Source: JBEKYD01 sp049509915 (GTDB lineage: Bacteria; Acidobacteriota; Terriglobia; Bryobacterales; Bryobacteraceae). From it: a stretch of 24,559 nucleotides of DNA. The stretch spans positions 1-24,559 of the forward strand of contig JBEKZL010000094.1 of NCBI GenBank assembly GCA_049509915.1, given 5' to 3'. The position numbers and the translations under genes were made by a program. The notes below the pieces were generated by a model. It saw only the letters and a list, made by a program, of their open reading frames with translations, ran no database searches and was not told the DNA's origin. Positions 16,253 to 24,559 of this stretch are shown here, one piece after another. The first letter of the stretch is position 1. Each line of letters starts with the position of its first letter.

Positions 16253-19200
16253 ATGAACAGATGCCTTTCCGCCGCAGTGCCGGTATTGCTCGTTTTCGCG
16301 GGTTGCCTGGGAGGCCAGCAGGCGACCATCCGCGAGGAAAAGCAGGTCGTCAAGACCTATCCTTTTTCCGGCCCGGATCCGTCGCCGACCGGGTCGAGTG
16401 GCATCGGGCAGAGAATCTATCCCTATTTTTCGTTTGACGAGCTGAGCTCGACTGGCGCCGGCCAGACCTGGAATGTCGTCAGATTGGAGAACCCGTACAT
16501 CGAGGCGTTCGTGCTGCCGGCCGAGGGCGGCAAGCTGATCGGTGCCGTCGAAAAAAGCACCGGCAAGGCATTCATCTATTACAACCACGTGCTCAAGTTT
16601 CGGAATATCTCTATGCGCGGTCCGTGGACTTCGGGAGGCATCGAGCCGAACTTCGGGATTATGGGCCACGCTCCTTCCACGGCGAGCCCGGTGGATTACC
16701 TCATCCGCAAGAACCCGGACGGAAGCGTAACCTGCTTTGTGGGCAGCATGGATTTGCCGTCCCGCACCCAGTGGAGGGTCCGCTTCACGGTACCGCCGGA
16801 CAAAGCCTATGTGGAAGCCCGTACCCTCTGGTACAACCCGCAGCCCCTCAACCAATCCTATTACGTGTGGATGAATGTCGCCGAAAAGGTCGGCAAGGAC
16901 CTGGAAGTCATCCTTCCGGGAACGGCCTGGATCGGACACAACTATGCGGTCCCCAGCCAGCCGTGGCCCGTCGGCAAGGACGGGCGCGATCTGGCTTTCT
17001 ACAAGAATCACGACAACACCGACGACGGCAGCTTCTTCGTTCACGGCGCGCTCTCGGATTTCTCCGGCGGCTACTGGCACGATTCCGGCTTCGGATACGG
17101 CCACTGGGCGCTTCACGAGGACGTGCCCGGGCAGAAGCTGTTCCGCTGGTCGCTGGCGCGCGAAGGGGCCATTTGGGAGAACCTGCTGACCGACAGCGAC
17201 GGCCAATACTTCGAGCACCAGACCGGGCGGCTCCTGGATCAGAGTGATACCGGTTTCTTCGCGCCTTACTCGGCCGATCACTGGCAGGAGTTATACTTCC
17301 CCTACAAGAAAATCGGCCCCATGGTGAAGGCGACTCCCTACGGAGCGCTTAACGTGCGCGAAGCGGGCGGTGCCCTGGTCCTCAGTTTCTGCGCGCTGCA
17401 GAAAATCGATGAAAAGCTGGTGGTGCGTGCCGGCGGCAAAGAAATCTTTACCGACAGGATCGTCCTGAAACCGATGGAAGTGTACGAGAAAAAGATTCCC
17501 GCATCCGTAAAAAGAGGCGGCCTGCGCGTGGAAGTTGGAGACAAGCTTTCTTATACCGACGATCCCAACGACGGCGTTCTGCAGCGGCCCCTGGTCTTCC
17601 GGAACTACGACCCCGCCAGTCTCGAAGGACTCTACCAATCCGCCGAGCGAGATAACAAGGAGCGTAACTACGAATCGGCTTTGAAAAAGTACCTGGCGTG
17701 CCTGGAGCGAGAACCCGAACACGTCCGCGCGCTGACGCGCATCGCGGAAATCTATGGCCGCCGAGCCGAGTATAAGAAGGGGCTGGAGTACGCGCGCAAG
17801 GCGCTCGATTACGTCATGTACGATCCCGATGCGAACTATATCTACGGAATACTGTCGCGGCGGATGGACAACTTAGTGGATGCCAAAGAGACACTGGGAT
17901 GGGCTGCGCGGTCGATGCAATACCGCTCCAGCGGCTATAGCGAGTTGGGGGGAATCTATCTCATGGAAGGCAACCTCCCTCTGGCCCAGGAATATCTCCA
18001 GCGTTCGCTCGAATACGACGCCAATAACGTCCGGACTTACCAGGTGCTGGCCACCCTCTATCGCCTCCTCAAACAACCGCGGAAGGCCCAGGAGACACTG
18101 GCGAAGATTCTGGAGATCGACCCGTTGAATCACCTGGCGCGGTTCGAACAGTACCTGCTGGAGCCGGGGCCGGGGACTTTGAATAACTTCAAATCCATGA
18201 TCCGGAACGAGCTCCCGCACGAGACTTACCTCGAAATCGCCGTCTATTACGCCAACCTTCGCCTCGATGGCGACGCGCTGCGCGTGCTCGAGGTGGCGCC
18301 GGACCAGGCGACCGTCCGCTACTGGCAGGCGTACCTGCTGCGCGACAAATCTCCGGCGGAGAGCCGCAAAGCGCTGGAAAAGGCCCTCGCGCTCTCGCCC
18401 TATCTGGTGTTTCCGTTCCGCGAAGAATCGATTCCGGTATTTCAATGGGCCGCCGCGGCGCGACCGGGTGATTGGAAGGCGACTTACTATCTGGGGTTGA
18501 TCTACTGGGGTCTGCGGCGTGGAGAGGATGCCATGAAGATGTTCGAAGCGTGCGGCGACCGCCCGGATTACGCGCCCGCCTATATCTCCCGCGCCTTCCT
18601 GGAGAAGGAAACCAATTCCCAAAAGGCCCAGTCGGACTACGAGAGAGCCTATGCCATCGACCGGAAGGATTGGAGAACCTGGTACCACCTGGCGAGTTTC
18701 TACATCGAAAAGGGAAGTAACGACAAGGCGCTGGACCTGGCCGTGAAGGCCTCCGAACAGTTTCCCAACGAGGATGCTATTAAGGTCCTCGCGGCCAGAA
18801 GTTATCTGAATAATGGCCGCTATGGGGACTGCAACTCCGTGCTCGCCAATGCCACCATCCTGCCATTCGAGGGCCAGCGCGACGTTCACACTCTGTTCGT
18901 TCAATGCCTGGTGAGCCAAGCCATGGCGGATATGAAGCATGGCCAATATGGCCAGGCGATCGAGCGGCTGGAACTCTCGCGCGATTATCCGGAGCGGCTG
19001 GGGACGGGCGCGCCGCCCGATCCCGATTACAGAATTCAGGACTATCTGCTGATGTACTGCTACCGGGAATCGGGCGCGGCGGCAAAGGCCGCGGCAGCCG
19101 TGGAGGGAATCGACGCCTATTCGTCCCGCCATTCGGGAGCCGTGGACACCCAGATCAAACGAGTGGAGGAGTGGTATCGCACCACGTTCCGGACCGGGAC

Positions 19201-19261
19201 GGAATTGAATGCGTTGCGGGAACTGTCGCGGCTGATCCGTGGCGGCGTTCCGATCGCGTGA
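16253..19261 (+). CDS. DUF5107 domain plus TPR repeat protein, exported (possible lipoprotein)
   Basis: This 1002-residue protein starts with a signal peptide (MNRCLSAAVPVLLVFAG) and a Cys that could be a lipobox (VFAGC; the -3 Phe is unusual). The N-terminal half (about 60-430) matches DUF5107, a beta-rich galactose-mutarotase-like fold: NPYIEAFVLPAEGGKLIGAVEK, NFGIMGHAPS, SYYVWMNVAEK and HDSGFGYGHWALHEDVPGQK. The rest (about 450-960) consists of TPR helices with pairs such as ALKKYLACLEREPEHVRAL and LPLAQEYLQRSLEYDANNV. Members are thought to bind or process sugars at the cell surface, with TPRs holding partners. A GGGAG ribosome site lies six bases before ATG 16253. The gene is divergent from the GH20 gene and followed closely by DUF1080. 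Confidence 0.85.
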   Translation: MNRCLSAAVPVLLVFAGCLGGQQATIREEKQVVKTYPFSGPDPSPTGSSGIGQRIYPYFSFDELSSTGAGQTWNVVRLENPYIEAFVLPAEGGKLIGAVEKSTGKAFIYYNHVLKFRNISMRGPWTSGGIEPNFGIMGHAPSTASPVDYLIRKNPDGSVTCFVGSMDLPSRTQWRVRFTVPPDKAYVEARTLWYNPQPLNQSYYVWMNVAEKVGKDLEVILPGTAWIGHNYAVPSQPWPVGKDGRDLAFYKNHDNTDDGSFFVHGALSDFSGGYWHDSGFGYGHWALHEDVPGQKLFRWSLAREGAIWENLLTDSDGQYFEHQTGRLLDQSDTGFFAPYSADHWQELYFPYKKIGPMVKATPYGALNVREAGGALVLSFCALQKIDEKLVVRAGGKEIFTDRIVLKPMEVYEKKIPASVKRGGLRVEVGDKLSYTDDPNDGVLQRPLVFRNYDPASLEGLYQSAERDNKERNYESALKKYLACLEREPEHVRALTRIAEIYGRRAEYKKGLEYARKALDYVMYDPDANYIYGILSRRMDNLVDAKETLGWAARSMQYRSSGYSELGGIYLMEGNLPLAQEYLQRSLEYDANNVRTYQVLATLYRLLKQPRKAQETLAKILEIDPLNHLARFEQYLLEPGPGTLNNFKSMIRNELPHETYLEIAVYYANLRLDGDALRVLEVAPDQATVRYWQAYLLRDKSPAESRKALEKALALSPYLVFPFREESIPVFQWAAAARPGDWKATYYLGLIYWGLRRGEDAMKMFEACGDRPDYAPAYISRAFLEKETNSQKAQSDYERAYAIDRKDWRTWYHLASFYIEKGSNDKALDLAVKASEQFPNEDAIKVLAARSYLNNGRYGDCNSVLANATILPFEGQRDVHTLFVQCLVSQAMADMKHGQYGQAIERLELSRDYPERLGTGAPPDPDYRIQDYLLMYCYRESGAAAKAAAAVEGIDAYSSRHSGAVDTQIKRVEEWYRTTFRTGTELNALRELSRLIRGGVPIA

Positions 19262-19274
19262 ACGGATCCCGCTC

Positions 19275-19280
19275 TATACT
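19275..19280 (+). promoter_or_regulatory. -10-like box placed for a leaderless start
   Basis: TATACT ends six bases before the ATG at 19287, the same spacing as at vapB. No good -35 box lies 16-18 bases upstream. This implies a start point at or next to the ATG. Confidence 0.35.
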
Positions 19281-19286
19281 AAAGTG

Positions 19287-20039
19287 ATGAATATCGCCAA
19301 GGCTTTCTCACGCTTAGGAGTGGCCGTCAGTTTGAGTGTGGCGGCGACCCTGTTATGGAGCCAGCAGGCTGCCACGCCTGTATCGCCGCGTCCGCCCACG
19401 ATGCCGTTCACTGCCGCCGAATTGGAAGCGATCCCTCTCGTCCCGCCGCGGGCCGGAGCGAGCGTGACGAAGACACTTTTCGATGGCAAGACTCTTGATG
19501 GCTGGCGGGGCAATCTCGAATGGTGGTCGGTTGGAGACGGCGCCATCGTGGGAAAGTCTGCCGTCAAAGTCCCAACCAGCTTTTTATTCACCAGTGACAA
19601 TTACTCCGATTTCCGGCTCACTTTGTCATCCAGAATGGTGGAATCGGAGAACCATGCCGGCGTCTGCTTTTGGGGCGAAATTGCGGAACAGGGCGCTAAT
19701 AAATGGTATACGCACGGGCCGCTGGTGATCTTCCCCAGCCCGAGCATGTGGGATTATATCGACGCCAAGGGTCTTCGCGTGTACCGGACGACCACGGACA
19801 AAGTCACCAGCCAGCACGAATGGGTCAAGGTCGAAATCCTGGCGCAGGGAAACCGGGTCCGCTCCGCGTTCAACGGCGTCCAGGTAATGGAGTGGCGGGA
19901 GCCCGACCCCAACCGGATCAAGGCCGGCCCCATCGGCATCCAACTCCACGCTCTGGACGGACCGCAAGAGGTATTGTACAAGGACATCGTGGTCGAGACC
20001 TTCCCTCGGGAAGACCGTCTGATCACACTGAAGAGGTGA
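19287..20039 (+). CDS. DUF1080 (3-keto-disaccharide hydrolase family) protein, exported
   Basis: The 250-residue product has a signal peptide (residues 1-25, FSRLGVAVSLSVAATLLWSQ). It then has the DUF1080 concanavalin-like domain (about 60-245): LFDGKTLDGWRGNLEWWSVGDGAIVG, then NYSDFRLTLSSRMVESENHAGVCFWG, and AGPIGIQLHALDGPQEVLYKDIVVE near the end. Members of this family, now named 3-keto-disaccharide hydrolases, cleave glycosides first oxidised at C3 by a dehydrogenase, often a GFO/IDH/MocA enzyme. A GFO enzyme occurs in this window but 15 kb away. The ATG at 19287 is chosen because the signal peptide begins there. It lies 25 bases after the DUF5107 stop, so it may be co-transcribed or use its own TATACT box. 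Confidence 0.88.
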   Translation: MNIAKAFSRLGVAVSLSVAATLLWSQQAATPVSPRPPTMPFTAAELEAIPLVPPRAGASVTKTLFDGKTLDGWRGNLEWWSVGDGAIVGKSAVKVPTSFLFTSDNYSDFRLTLSSRMVESENHAGVCFWGEIAEQGANKWYTHGPLVIFPSPSMWDYIDAKGLRVYRTTTDKVTSQHEWVKVEILAQGNRVRSAFNGVQVMEWREPDPNRIKAGPIGIQLHALDGPQEVLYKDIVVETFPREDRLITLKR

Positions 20040-20048
20040 CCGGCGAAC

Positions 20049-20065
20049 CGGCGCACGGAGCGCCG
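20049..20065 (+). terminator. Small GC hairpin after the DUF1080 gene
   Basis: CGGCGC and GCGCCG arms with a 5-base loop lie 10 bases after the stop at 20039, before the DinB gene. The following AAATA is not a U-tract, so termination is doubtful. Confidence 0.25.
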
Positions 20066-20121
20066 AAATACCGTTGGAAATGCAATAATGGTTCCCAAAC
20101 CTCAATCCAAAAGGACATTCC

Positions 20122-20661
20122 ATGAAGCTACCGATCGCCGCGCTCCTGTTTACCGCCGTGGCATGCGCTCAGCCCATCCCGGCCAATCCGCTCATGACCG
20201 TTTCGAAGAATATCTATGGCATCGCGAAAAACGACATTCTTCGTTCCGTGGATAAGATCCCCGACGGTATGTGGTCCTTCCAGCCGACGCCGGACGTCCG
20301 CACCGTGGCGCAATTGTTCGCCCACATTGCCGACGGCCAGTACGAGTTCTGCGGCGCCGCCGCCGAGGGAAAAAGTGTCTCGAAAGATGTGGAGAAGACT
20401 TTCAAGACCAAGGCCGAGATCGTGCCCGCGCTGAAAGAGGCCTTCGCCTATTGCGACGCCGCCTACGCCAAGCTGACCGACGCCAATGCCGCCGAAGTCG
20501 TCCCCTTTGGCGGCATGAGGATAACCAAACTCGGAGCCCTGGACTTCAACACCGCCCACACCATGGAGCATTACGGCAACCTGGTGACCTACATGCGCAT
20601 TAAGGGCATCGTGCCGCCCTCGAGCGAACCCCGGACGCCCGCCGCCGCCAAGAAGCAGTAG
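20122..20661 (+). CDS. DinB-family protein, exported
   Basis: The 179-residue protein has a signal peptide (MKLPIAALLFTAVACA) followed by a four-helix DinB/YfiT-like domain. The usual metal-binding histidines are in place: His in QLFAHIADGQYEFC and two in FNTAHTMEHYGNLVTYMR. DinB proteins are a broad superfamily of metal-binding bundles, including thiol S-transferases; function here is unknown. Acidobacteria encode many, some exported like this one. AAAAGGA precedes ATG 20122 by about six bases. The C-terminal tail (SSEPRTPAAAKKQ) is disordered. Confidence 0.82.
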   Translation: MKLPIAALLFTAVACAQPIPANPLMTVSKNIYGIAKNDILRSVDKIPDGMWSFQPTPDVRTVAQLFAHIADGQYEFCGAAAEGKSVSKDVEKTFKTKAEIVPALKEAFAYCDAAYAKLTDANAAEVVPFGGMRITKLGALDFNTAHTMEHYGNLVTYMRIKGIVPPSSEPRTPAAAKKQ

Positions 20662-20759
20662 CGCTGCTTTGAGTGGGGATGTCGCGCCGGAGAGATCCAA
20701 TCACCCGAGCGGCGGCTTCGATTCGCCTCCCAGCTTACAATTGAATCTCGGGGCCTCAT

Positions 20760-22493
20760 TTGGAGAACAAGGAAATCGCGCGCGTGCTGGCGGAGACCGC
20801 CGACCTGATGGAGATTGCGGCCGAAGATTCGTTCCGCATTCGCAGCTACCGCAACGGAGCGAGCGCGGTGGAATCGAATCCGGACCGGATCGAAGATATT
20901 CTGCGCGGCCCGGCGCGCAAGGTCACCGATATTCCGGGGATCGGCAAGGGTCTGGCCGCGGTGTTGGAGCAGATTGTCGCCACCGGCTCCTGCGACCGGC
21001 GCGATCAGTTGCTCGAAAAGTTCCCGCCGACGGCGCTCGAGTTTCTGAAAATCCAAGGACTGGGGCCGAAAAGCATCGCCCTCATCTTCGAGCATTTCCG
21101 CATCTCGACTATCGATCAACTGGAGACCCTGTGCCGCGAACACAAGCTGCGCGAGCTGCCGCGCATGGGCGCCAAGCTGGAAGAAAAGGTGCTGCGCTCG
21201 ATCGCCCAGTATCGCGTGCGCAGCGGCCGTTACCTGCTGAGTTATGCCGAGAGCATGGCTGACGAGCTGAGCGCGGCGCTCCTGGCGGTGGAGGGCGTCG
21301 AGGCCGTCACCCCCGCCGGCAGCCTGCGGCGCGGACGCGAGACCGTCGGCGACCTGGATCTGCTGGTTACCGGGCCGAACGCTACCCGCGCCCTCGATAC
21401 CTTCGTCAAGTATCCGCGCGTGGAAGAGGTATTGGGCCATGGCGAAAACAAGGCCAGCGCCAAAGTGGGCCGGGAAGGTCTGCAGGTGGACGTGCGCGCG
21501 CTGCCGCCCGAAAGCTTCGGCGCCGCCATGCAATATTTCACCGGCAGCAAGGACCACAACGTCGCCATCCGCACGCGCGCGGTCCGCATGGGTTTCAAGC
21601 TGAGCGAATACGGCCTGTTCCGTTCCAGCGACGATTCGCTGGTGGCCGCGGCCACCGAGGAAAGCATCTACCAGGCGCTGGGATTGCCCTGGATTCCGCC
21701 GGAGCTGCGCGAAAATTCGGGAGAAATCGAAGCCGCCGCCGAAGGCCGCCTGCCGGAACTGGTCGAACTCGGCCAGGTGCGCGGCGACGTGCACATGCAT
21801 ACCACCGAGACCGATGGCCGCGCCAGCCTGGAAGAAATGGCCGAAGCGTCCCGCCAGCGCGGCTACGAGTACGTCGCCATCACCGACCATTCCAAGGCCC
21901 TTGCCATGGCCAACGGGCTCGATGAAACGCGCGCCGTGGCCTTCGCCCGCCAAGTGCGCGAACGCAACCAGGAAGGCTCGCTCGGCATCCGCATTTTCTC
22001 CGGCATCGAATGCGACATCCTGAAAGACGGGGCGATGGACCTGGCCGACGACGCCCTGGCCGAGCTCGACCTGGTGATCGGTAGCGTGCACAGCCACATG
22101 AACCTGGAAGCCACTGAGATGACCGACCGGCTGCTGCGCGCGCTGGAGTGCCCGCACCTGCGCATCCTGGGCCATCCCACCGGGCGCATTCTGCTGCACC
22201 GCGATCCGTTTCCCTTCGATTTCGAACTCGTCGCCGCCGCAGCCGCGCGGCGCGGCGTCTGGCTCGAAATCAACGCCAGCCCGGAGCGGCTCGACCTGCA
22301 CGGCGCGCTGATCCGCTCCGCCAAGGCCAAAGGCGCCCGCTTCACCATTTCCACCGATGCCCACCACCCCAAGCACCTGGCCAACATGCGCTACGGCGTC
22401 ACCACCGCGCGGCGCGGCTGGCTCGGGCCCATGGACATTTTGAACACCCTTGCGGCAGCGGATTTCGCCGCCGCCATTCACGCCAAATCATGA
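20760..22493 (+). CDS. polX: DNA polymerase/3'-5' exonuclease PolX
   Basis: The 577-residue protein is a bacterial family X polymerase with all its parts. An 8-kDa helical domain (1-75) carries the first helix-hairpin-helix (VTDIPGIGKGLA), and the second is IQGLGPKSIALI (98-109). The palm has AGSLRRGRETVGDLDLLVTG (catalytic Asp198, Asp200) and QVDVRAL (Asp244). The C-terminal PHP exonuclease has HMHTTETDGR (His345, His347), YVAITDHSK, GIECDI, IGSVHSH, LGHPTGR and STDAHH, so its full metal site is intact. PolX acts in base-excision repair by filling gaps and trimming 3' ends. The start is TTG 20760; the usual N-terminus aligns there. TACAAT at 20736-20741 could be its -10 box. It leads an operon with the NUDIX and ene-reductase genes. 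Confidence 0.93.
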   Translation: MENKEIARVLAETADLMEIAAEDSFRIRSYRNGASAVESNPDRIEDILRGPARKVTDIPGIGKGLAAVLEQIVATGSCDRRDQLLEKFPPTALEFLKIQGLGPKSIALIFEHFRISTIDQLETLCREHKLRELPRMGAKLEEKVLRSIAQYRVRSGRYLLSYAESMADELSAALLAVEGVEAVTPAGSLRRGRETVGDLDLLVTGPNATRALDTFVKYPRVEEVLGHGENKASAKVGREGLQVDVRALPPESFGAAMQYFTGSKDHNVAIRTRAVRMGFKLSEYGLFRSSDDSLVAAATEESIYQALGLPWIPPELRENSGEIEAAAEGRLPELVELGQVRGDVHMHTTETDGRASLEEMAEASRQRGYEYVAITDHSKALAMANGLDETRAVAFARQVRERNQEGSLGIRIFSGIECDILKDGAMDLADDALAELDLVIGSVHSHMNLEATEMTDRLLRALECPHLRILGHPTGRILLHRDPFPFDFELVAAAAARRGVWLEINASPERLDLHGALIRSAKAKGARFTISTDAHHPKHLANMRYGVTTARRGWLGPMDILNTLAAADFAAAIHAKS

Positions 22494-23011
22494 AAATCAC
22501 ATCGTCGAAGAAAGTGTACGACTGCGGCCTGTTCTGGGTCACCGAGGATCGCGCGGTCGATGCGAAAACCAATTTCAAGATCAAGCGCTCGGTGGTGCGC
22601 CATCGCGGCTCCGCCGTAATGATGGCCGTCGATGACGAAACCCGCATTCTGCTCGTGCGCCAGTTCCGCCTGCCTGCGGCAAAGTACCTTTGGGAATTGC
22701 CGGCGGGCAGCGTGGACCCTGGCGAAAAGCCTTTTGCCACCGCCCGCCGCGAGCTGATCGAAGAAACCGGCTATCGGGCCCGAACCTGGAAAAAACTGGC
22801 CTCGTTTTTTGTGAGCCCCGGTTTCGTGGCCGAGCGCATGACCATCTACCTTGCCACCGGGCTCACCGCCGGCGAAGCCCAACCCATGCAGGACGAGCGC
22901 ATCGAAACCCGCTGGTTCGCCGCCGCCGAGGTGGAGCGGATGATCGCGGCCGGCAAAATCGAAGACGCCAAGACCATAATCGGGTATTTCACCTGGAAGA
23001 ACAGCCGGTAA
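22490..23011 (+). CDS. NUDIX hydrolase, ADP-ribose pyrophosphatase type
   Basis: The 173-residue protein carries a complete NUDIX box, GSVDPGEKPFATARRELIEE then TGY, at residues 73-95 (pattern Gx5Ex7REUxEExGU). QFRLPAAKYLWELPAG upstream is typical of ADP-ribose pyrophosphatases, which split ADP-ribose to AMP and ribose 5-phosphate. Cytoplasmic. The ATG overlaps the polX stop (ATGA), so the two are translationally coupled. This pairs a repair polymerase with a nucleotide-housekeeping enzyme. Confidence 0.9.
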   Translation: MKITSSKKVYDCGLFWVTEDRAVDAKTNFKIKRSVVRHRGSAVMMAVDDETRILLVRQFRLPAAKYLWELPAGSVDPGEKPFATARRELIEETGYRARTWKKLASFFVSPGFVAERMTIYLATGLTAGEAQPMQDERIETRWFAAAEVERMIAAGKIEDAKTIIGYFTWKNSR

Positions 23012-23014
23012 CCA

Positions 23015-24097
23015 ATGCCTGGAAATTCGAATTCTCCTTCGCTGTTGTTTGAGCCACTCACCCTGCGTGCTGTCACTCTGCGCAATCGCATCGCCGTATC
23101 GCCCATGTGCCAGTACTCCGCCGTGGACGGCTTCGCCAACGATTGGCACCTGGTCCATTTGGGAAGCCGCGCCGCCGGAGGCGCCGGATTGGTGGTGATG
23201 GAAGCCACCGCGGTCGAAGCGCGCGGGCGCATTTCGCCCTTCGATACCGGCATCTGGAGCGACGCCCACGTCGAATTCCTTTCGCGCATTACCCGTTTCA
23301 TTCAGTCTCAGGGCGCCGTCGCCGGGATTCAGTTGGCGCACGCCGGGCGCAAGGCCTCGACGGCGCGTCCCTGGGAGGGCGGCAAGCTGGTGGCTGAAGC
23401 CGCGGGCGGCTGGCGGCCGGTGGCGCCCAGCGCCGTTCCTTTTGACGATGGCGATCCGGCCCCGCACGAGCTGAGCGCGGCCGAAATTCACGGCATCGTC
23501 GAGGCTTTCGCCGCCGCCGCGCGCCGCGCCCTGGCCGCCGGTTTCGGGCTGGTCGAGGTTCACGCCGCGCACGGCTATCTGGCGCACCAGTTTCTTTCGC
23601 CGCTGAGCAACCGGCGCCAGGACCATTACGGCGGCTCGCTCGAAAACCGCATTCGCTTCGCCCTTGAGGTGGTGGAGTCCGTGCGCGCCGCCTGGCCGGA
23701 GCACCTGCCGCTCTTCGTGCGCATTTCCGCCACCGACTGGGTGCCGGGCGGATGGGATATCGACGATTCGGTCGCGCTCGCGCGCCGCCTGAAGCCGCTC
23801 GGCGTCGACCTGGTGGATTGCTCCTCGGGCGGTTCCTCGCGGGCGCAACAGATTCCGCTTGGCCCGGGCTACCAGGTGCCCTTCGCCGAACGCGTCCGCC
23901 GCGAAGCCGGCATCCCCACCGGAGCGGTCGGCTTGATCACCACCGCCCAACAGGCCGAGCAGATTCTGCGCGACGGAAAGGCCGACCTGGTCCTGCTGGC
24001 CCGTGAGTTTCTCCGCGACCCCTACTTCCCTATCCGCGCCGCCCGCGAATTGGGTGCCCAACTGCCCGCGCCGGTGCAGTACTTCCGAGCGTTCTGA
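23015..24097 (+). CDS. namA: NADPH-dependent flavin ene-reductase (Old Yellow Enzyme, YqjM/NamA type)
   Basis: The 360-residue protein is an FMN-binding TIM barrel. Markers are LFEPLTLRAVTLRNRIAVSP, then MCQYSA with Cys32 (redox-sensing Cys of the YqjM class), GIQLAHAGRKAS, and EVHAAHGYLAHQFLSPLSN with the substrate-binding His pair. NRRQDHYGGSLENRIRF follows, then the late FMN-phosphate region (GAVGLITT, DLVLLAREFLRDPYFP). It reduces activated C=C bonds with NADPH, with a likely role in detoxifying electrophiles. Only three bases separate it from the NUDIX stop, so it is in the same operon. Confidence 0.92.
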   Translation: MPGNSNSPSLLFEPLTLRAVTLRNRIAVSPMCQYSAVDGFANDWHLVHLGSRAAGGAGLVVMEATAVEARGRISPFDTGIWSDAHVEFLSRITRFIQSQGAVAGIQLAHAGRKASTARPWEGGKLVAEAAGGWRPVAPSAVPFDDGDPAPHELSAAEIHGIVEAFAAAARRALAAGFGLVEVHAAHGYLAHQFLSPLSNRRQDHYGGSLENRIRFALEVVESVRAAWPEHLPLFVRISATDWVPGGWDIDDSVALARRLKPLGVDLVDCSSGGSSRAQQIPLGPGYQVPFAERVRREAGIPTGAVGLITTAQQAEQILRDGKADLVLLAREFLRDPYFPIRAARELGAQLPAPVQYFRAF

Positions 24098-24151
24098 CAG
24101 GTTGCGCAATGGCAGGGGTTGTCATGAGATAACCGGTCCAACGGGGCTACT

Positions 24152-24559
24152 ATGGAATCCATGACACCGAGTAAGAACCGTAGAATCGTCCTCGCCGCCC
24201 GGCCCCAGGGCGAACCCAAGGCCTCGGATTTCCGCCTCGAGGAAGTGGACATTCCCTCGCCCGGCGATAACCAGGTCCTTTTGCGAAACCTGTACCTGTC
24301 TCTCGATCCGTATATGCGGGGGCGGATGAATGCGGGCCCGTCCTATGCCGCCCCGGTAGAAGTGAACTGCGTCATGGAGGGCGGAACGGTGAGCGAGGTG
24401 GTGGAATCGAGGTCCCCCTCGCTAAATCGGGGAGACATCGTGTTGAGCTATGCGGGATGGCAGGAGTACGCCGTGGCGGCCGCCGACATGGTCCGCAAGC
24501 TCGATCCCGGCGTTGCTCCGGTTTCCACGGCTCTAGGGGTGCTCGGGATGCCGGGCATG
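24152..24559 (+). CDS. NADP-dependent oxidoreductase, CurA-like MDR family (3' end outside window)
   Basis: The frame is open to the right edge, 136 codons. It reads RRIVLAARPQGEPKASDFRL, then VDIPSPGDNQVLLRNLYLSL and DPYMRGRM, and ends ALGVLGMPGM. These are the markers of the zinc-free medium-chain reductases (CurA, leukotriene B4 12-hydroxydehydrogenase). They reduce enone double bonds with NADPH. The start may be ATG 24152 or ATG 24161; TACTAT (24148-24153) lies seven bases before the latter. Its reaction type matches that of the OYE-type ene-reductase just upstream, but a gap of 54 bases makes a separate promoter possible. Confidence 0.88.
   Translation, partial: MESMTPSKNRRIVLAARPQGEPKASDFRLEEVDIPSPGDNQVLLRNLYLSLDPYMRGRMNAGPSYAAPVEVNCVMEGGTVSEVVESRSPSLNRGDIVLSYAGWQEYAVAAADMVRKLDPGVAPVSTALGVLGMPGM

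Noticed and set aside
20589..22481. 630-codon frame antisense to polX
   Set aside because: PolX is intact with all catalytic motifs; the antisense frame has no recognisable domain.
22478..24109. 543-codon frame antisense to the NUDIX and ene-reductase genes
   Set aside because: It spans two real genes and has shadow-like composition.

Overview
The window reads as a GC-rich chromosomal segment from an Acidobacteriota genome, most likely of the Solibacter/Bryobacter type. The marks of this phylum are an acidobacterial orphan permease (MacB/FtsX type with the permease prefix domain), a VWFA-related acidobacterial protein, a secreted DUF1080 protein, a secreted DinB protein, a Tat-exported NHL-repeat protein and a TPR-DUF5107 giant. 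This assignment is inferred from gene content; no rRNA or tRNA gene is present to confirm it.

Layout. Bases 1-2898 (+) hold the end of a large CoA-substrate-specific enzyme activase (BadF/DUF2229 type), split in two at a GTGA start/stop overlap, followed by a coupled EVE-domain gene. Bases 2936-4462 (-) are a three-gene unit: GFO/IDH/MocA oxidoreductase, MazE-like antitoxin, MazF toxin. An ABC-type permease of about half the usual size follows (4566-5894, +), then a secreted unknown protein (5954-6859, -), a truncated BrnT-like toxin remnant (6943-7128, +) and a six-unit heptamer repeat. Bases 7289-9538 (-) hold a secreted protein with three RidA-like units and a VWFA-related protein. Bases 9798-10904 (+) encode an unrecognised cysteine-rich protein with a deaminase-like motif layout and codon use unlike its neighbours; it is the best candidate here for something undescribed. 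Then come an NADP-type beta-hydroxyacid dehydrogenase or imine reductase and a Tat-exported NHL propeller. A decayed small membrane-protein gene lies just before a vapBC operon whose promoter, operator and apparent leaderless start can be read base by base.

Bases 13977-20661 look like exported carbohydrate metabolism: a GH20 beta-hexosaminidase (-), divergent from a DUF5107-TPR protein, a DUF1080 (3-keto-glycoside hydrolase family) protein and a secreted DinB-like protein (all +). Bases 20760-24097 are a tight housekeeping operon of polX, a NUDIX ADP-ribose pyrophosphatase and a YqjM-type ene-reductase. The window ends inside a CurA-type NADP-dependent oxidoreductase.

Themes: (1) three toxin-antitoxin loci (mazEF, a brnT remnant, vapBC) within about 11 kb; (2) gene remodelling or decay (split activase, compacted permease, truncated brnT, broken small gene); (3) several starts with a -10-like hexamer 6-7 bases before the ATG, suggesting leaderless transcripts. 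I saw no CRISPR array, insertion sequence, integrase, tRNA or rRNA. Long open frames antisense to real genes are codon-bias shadows and are left out.
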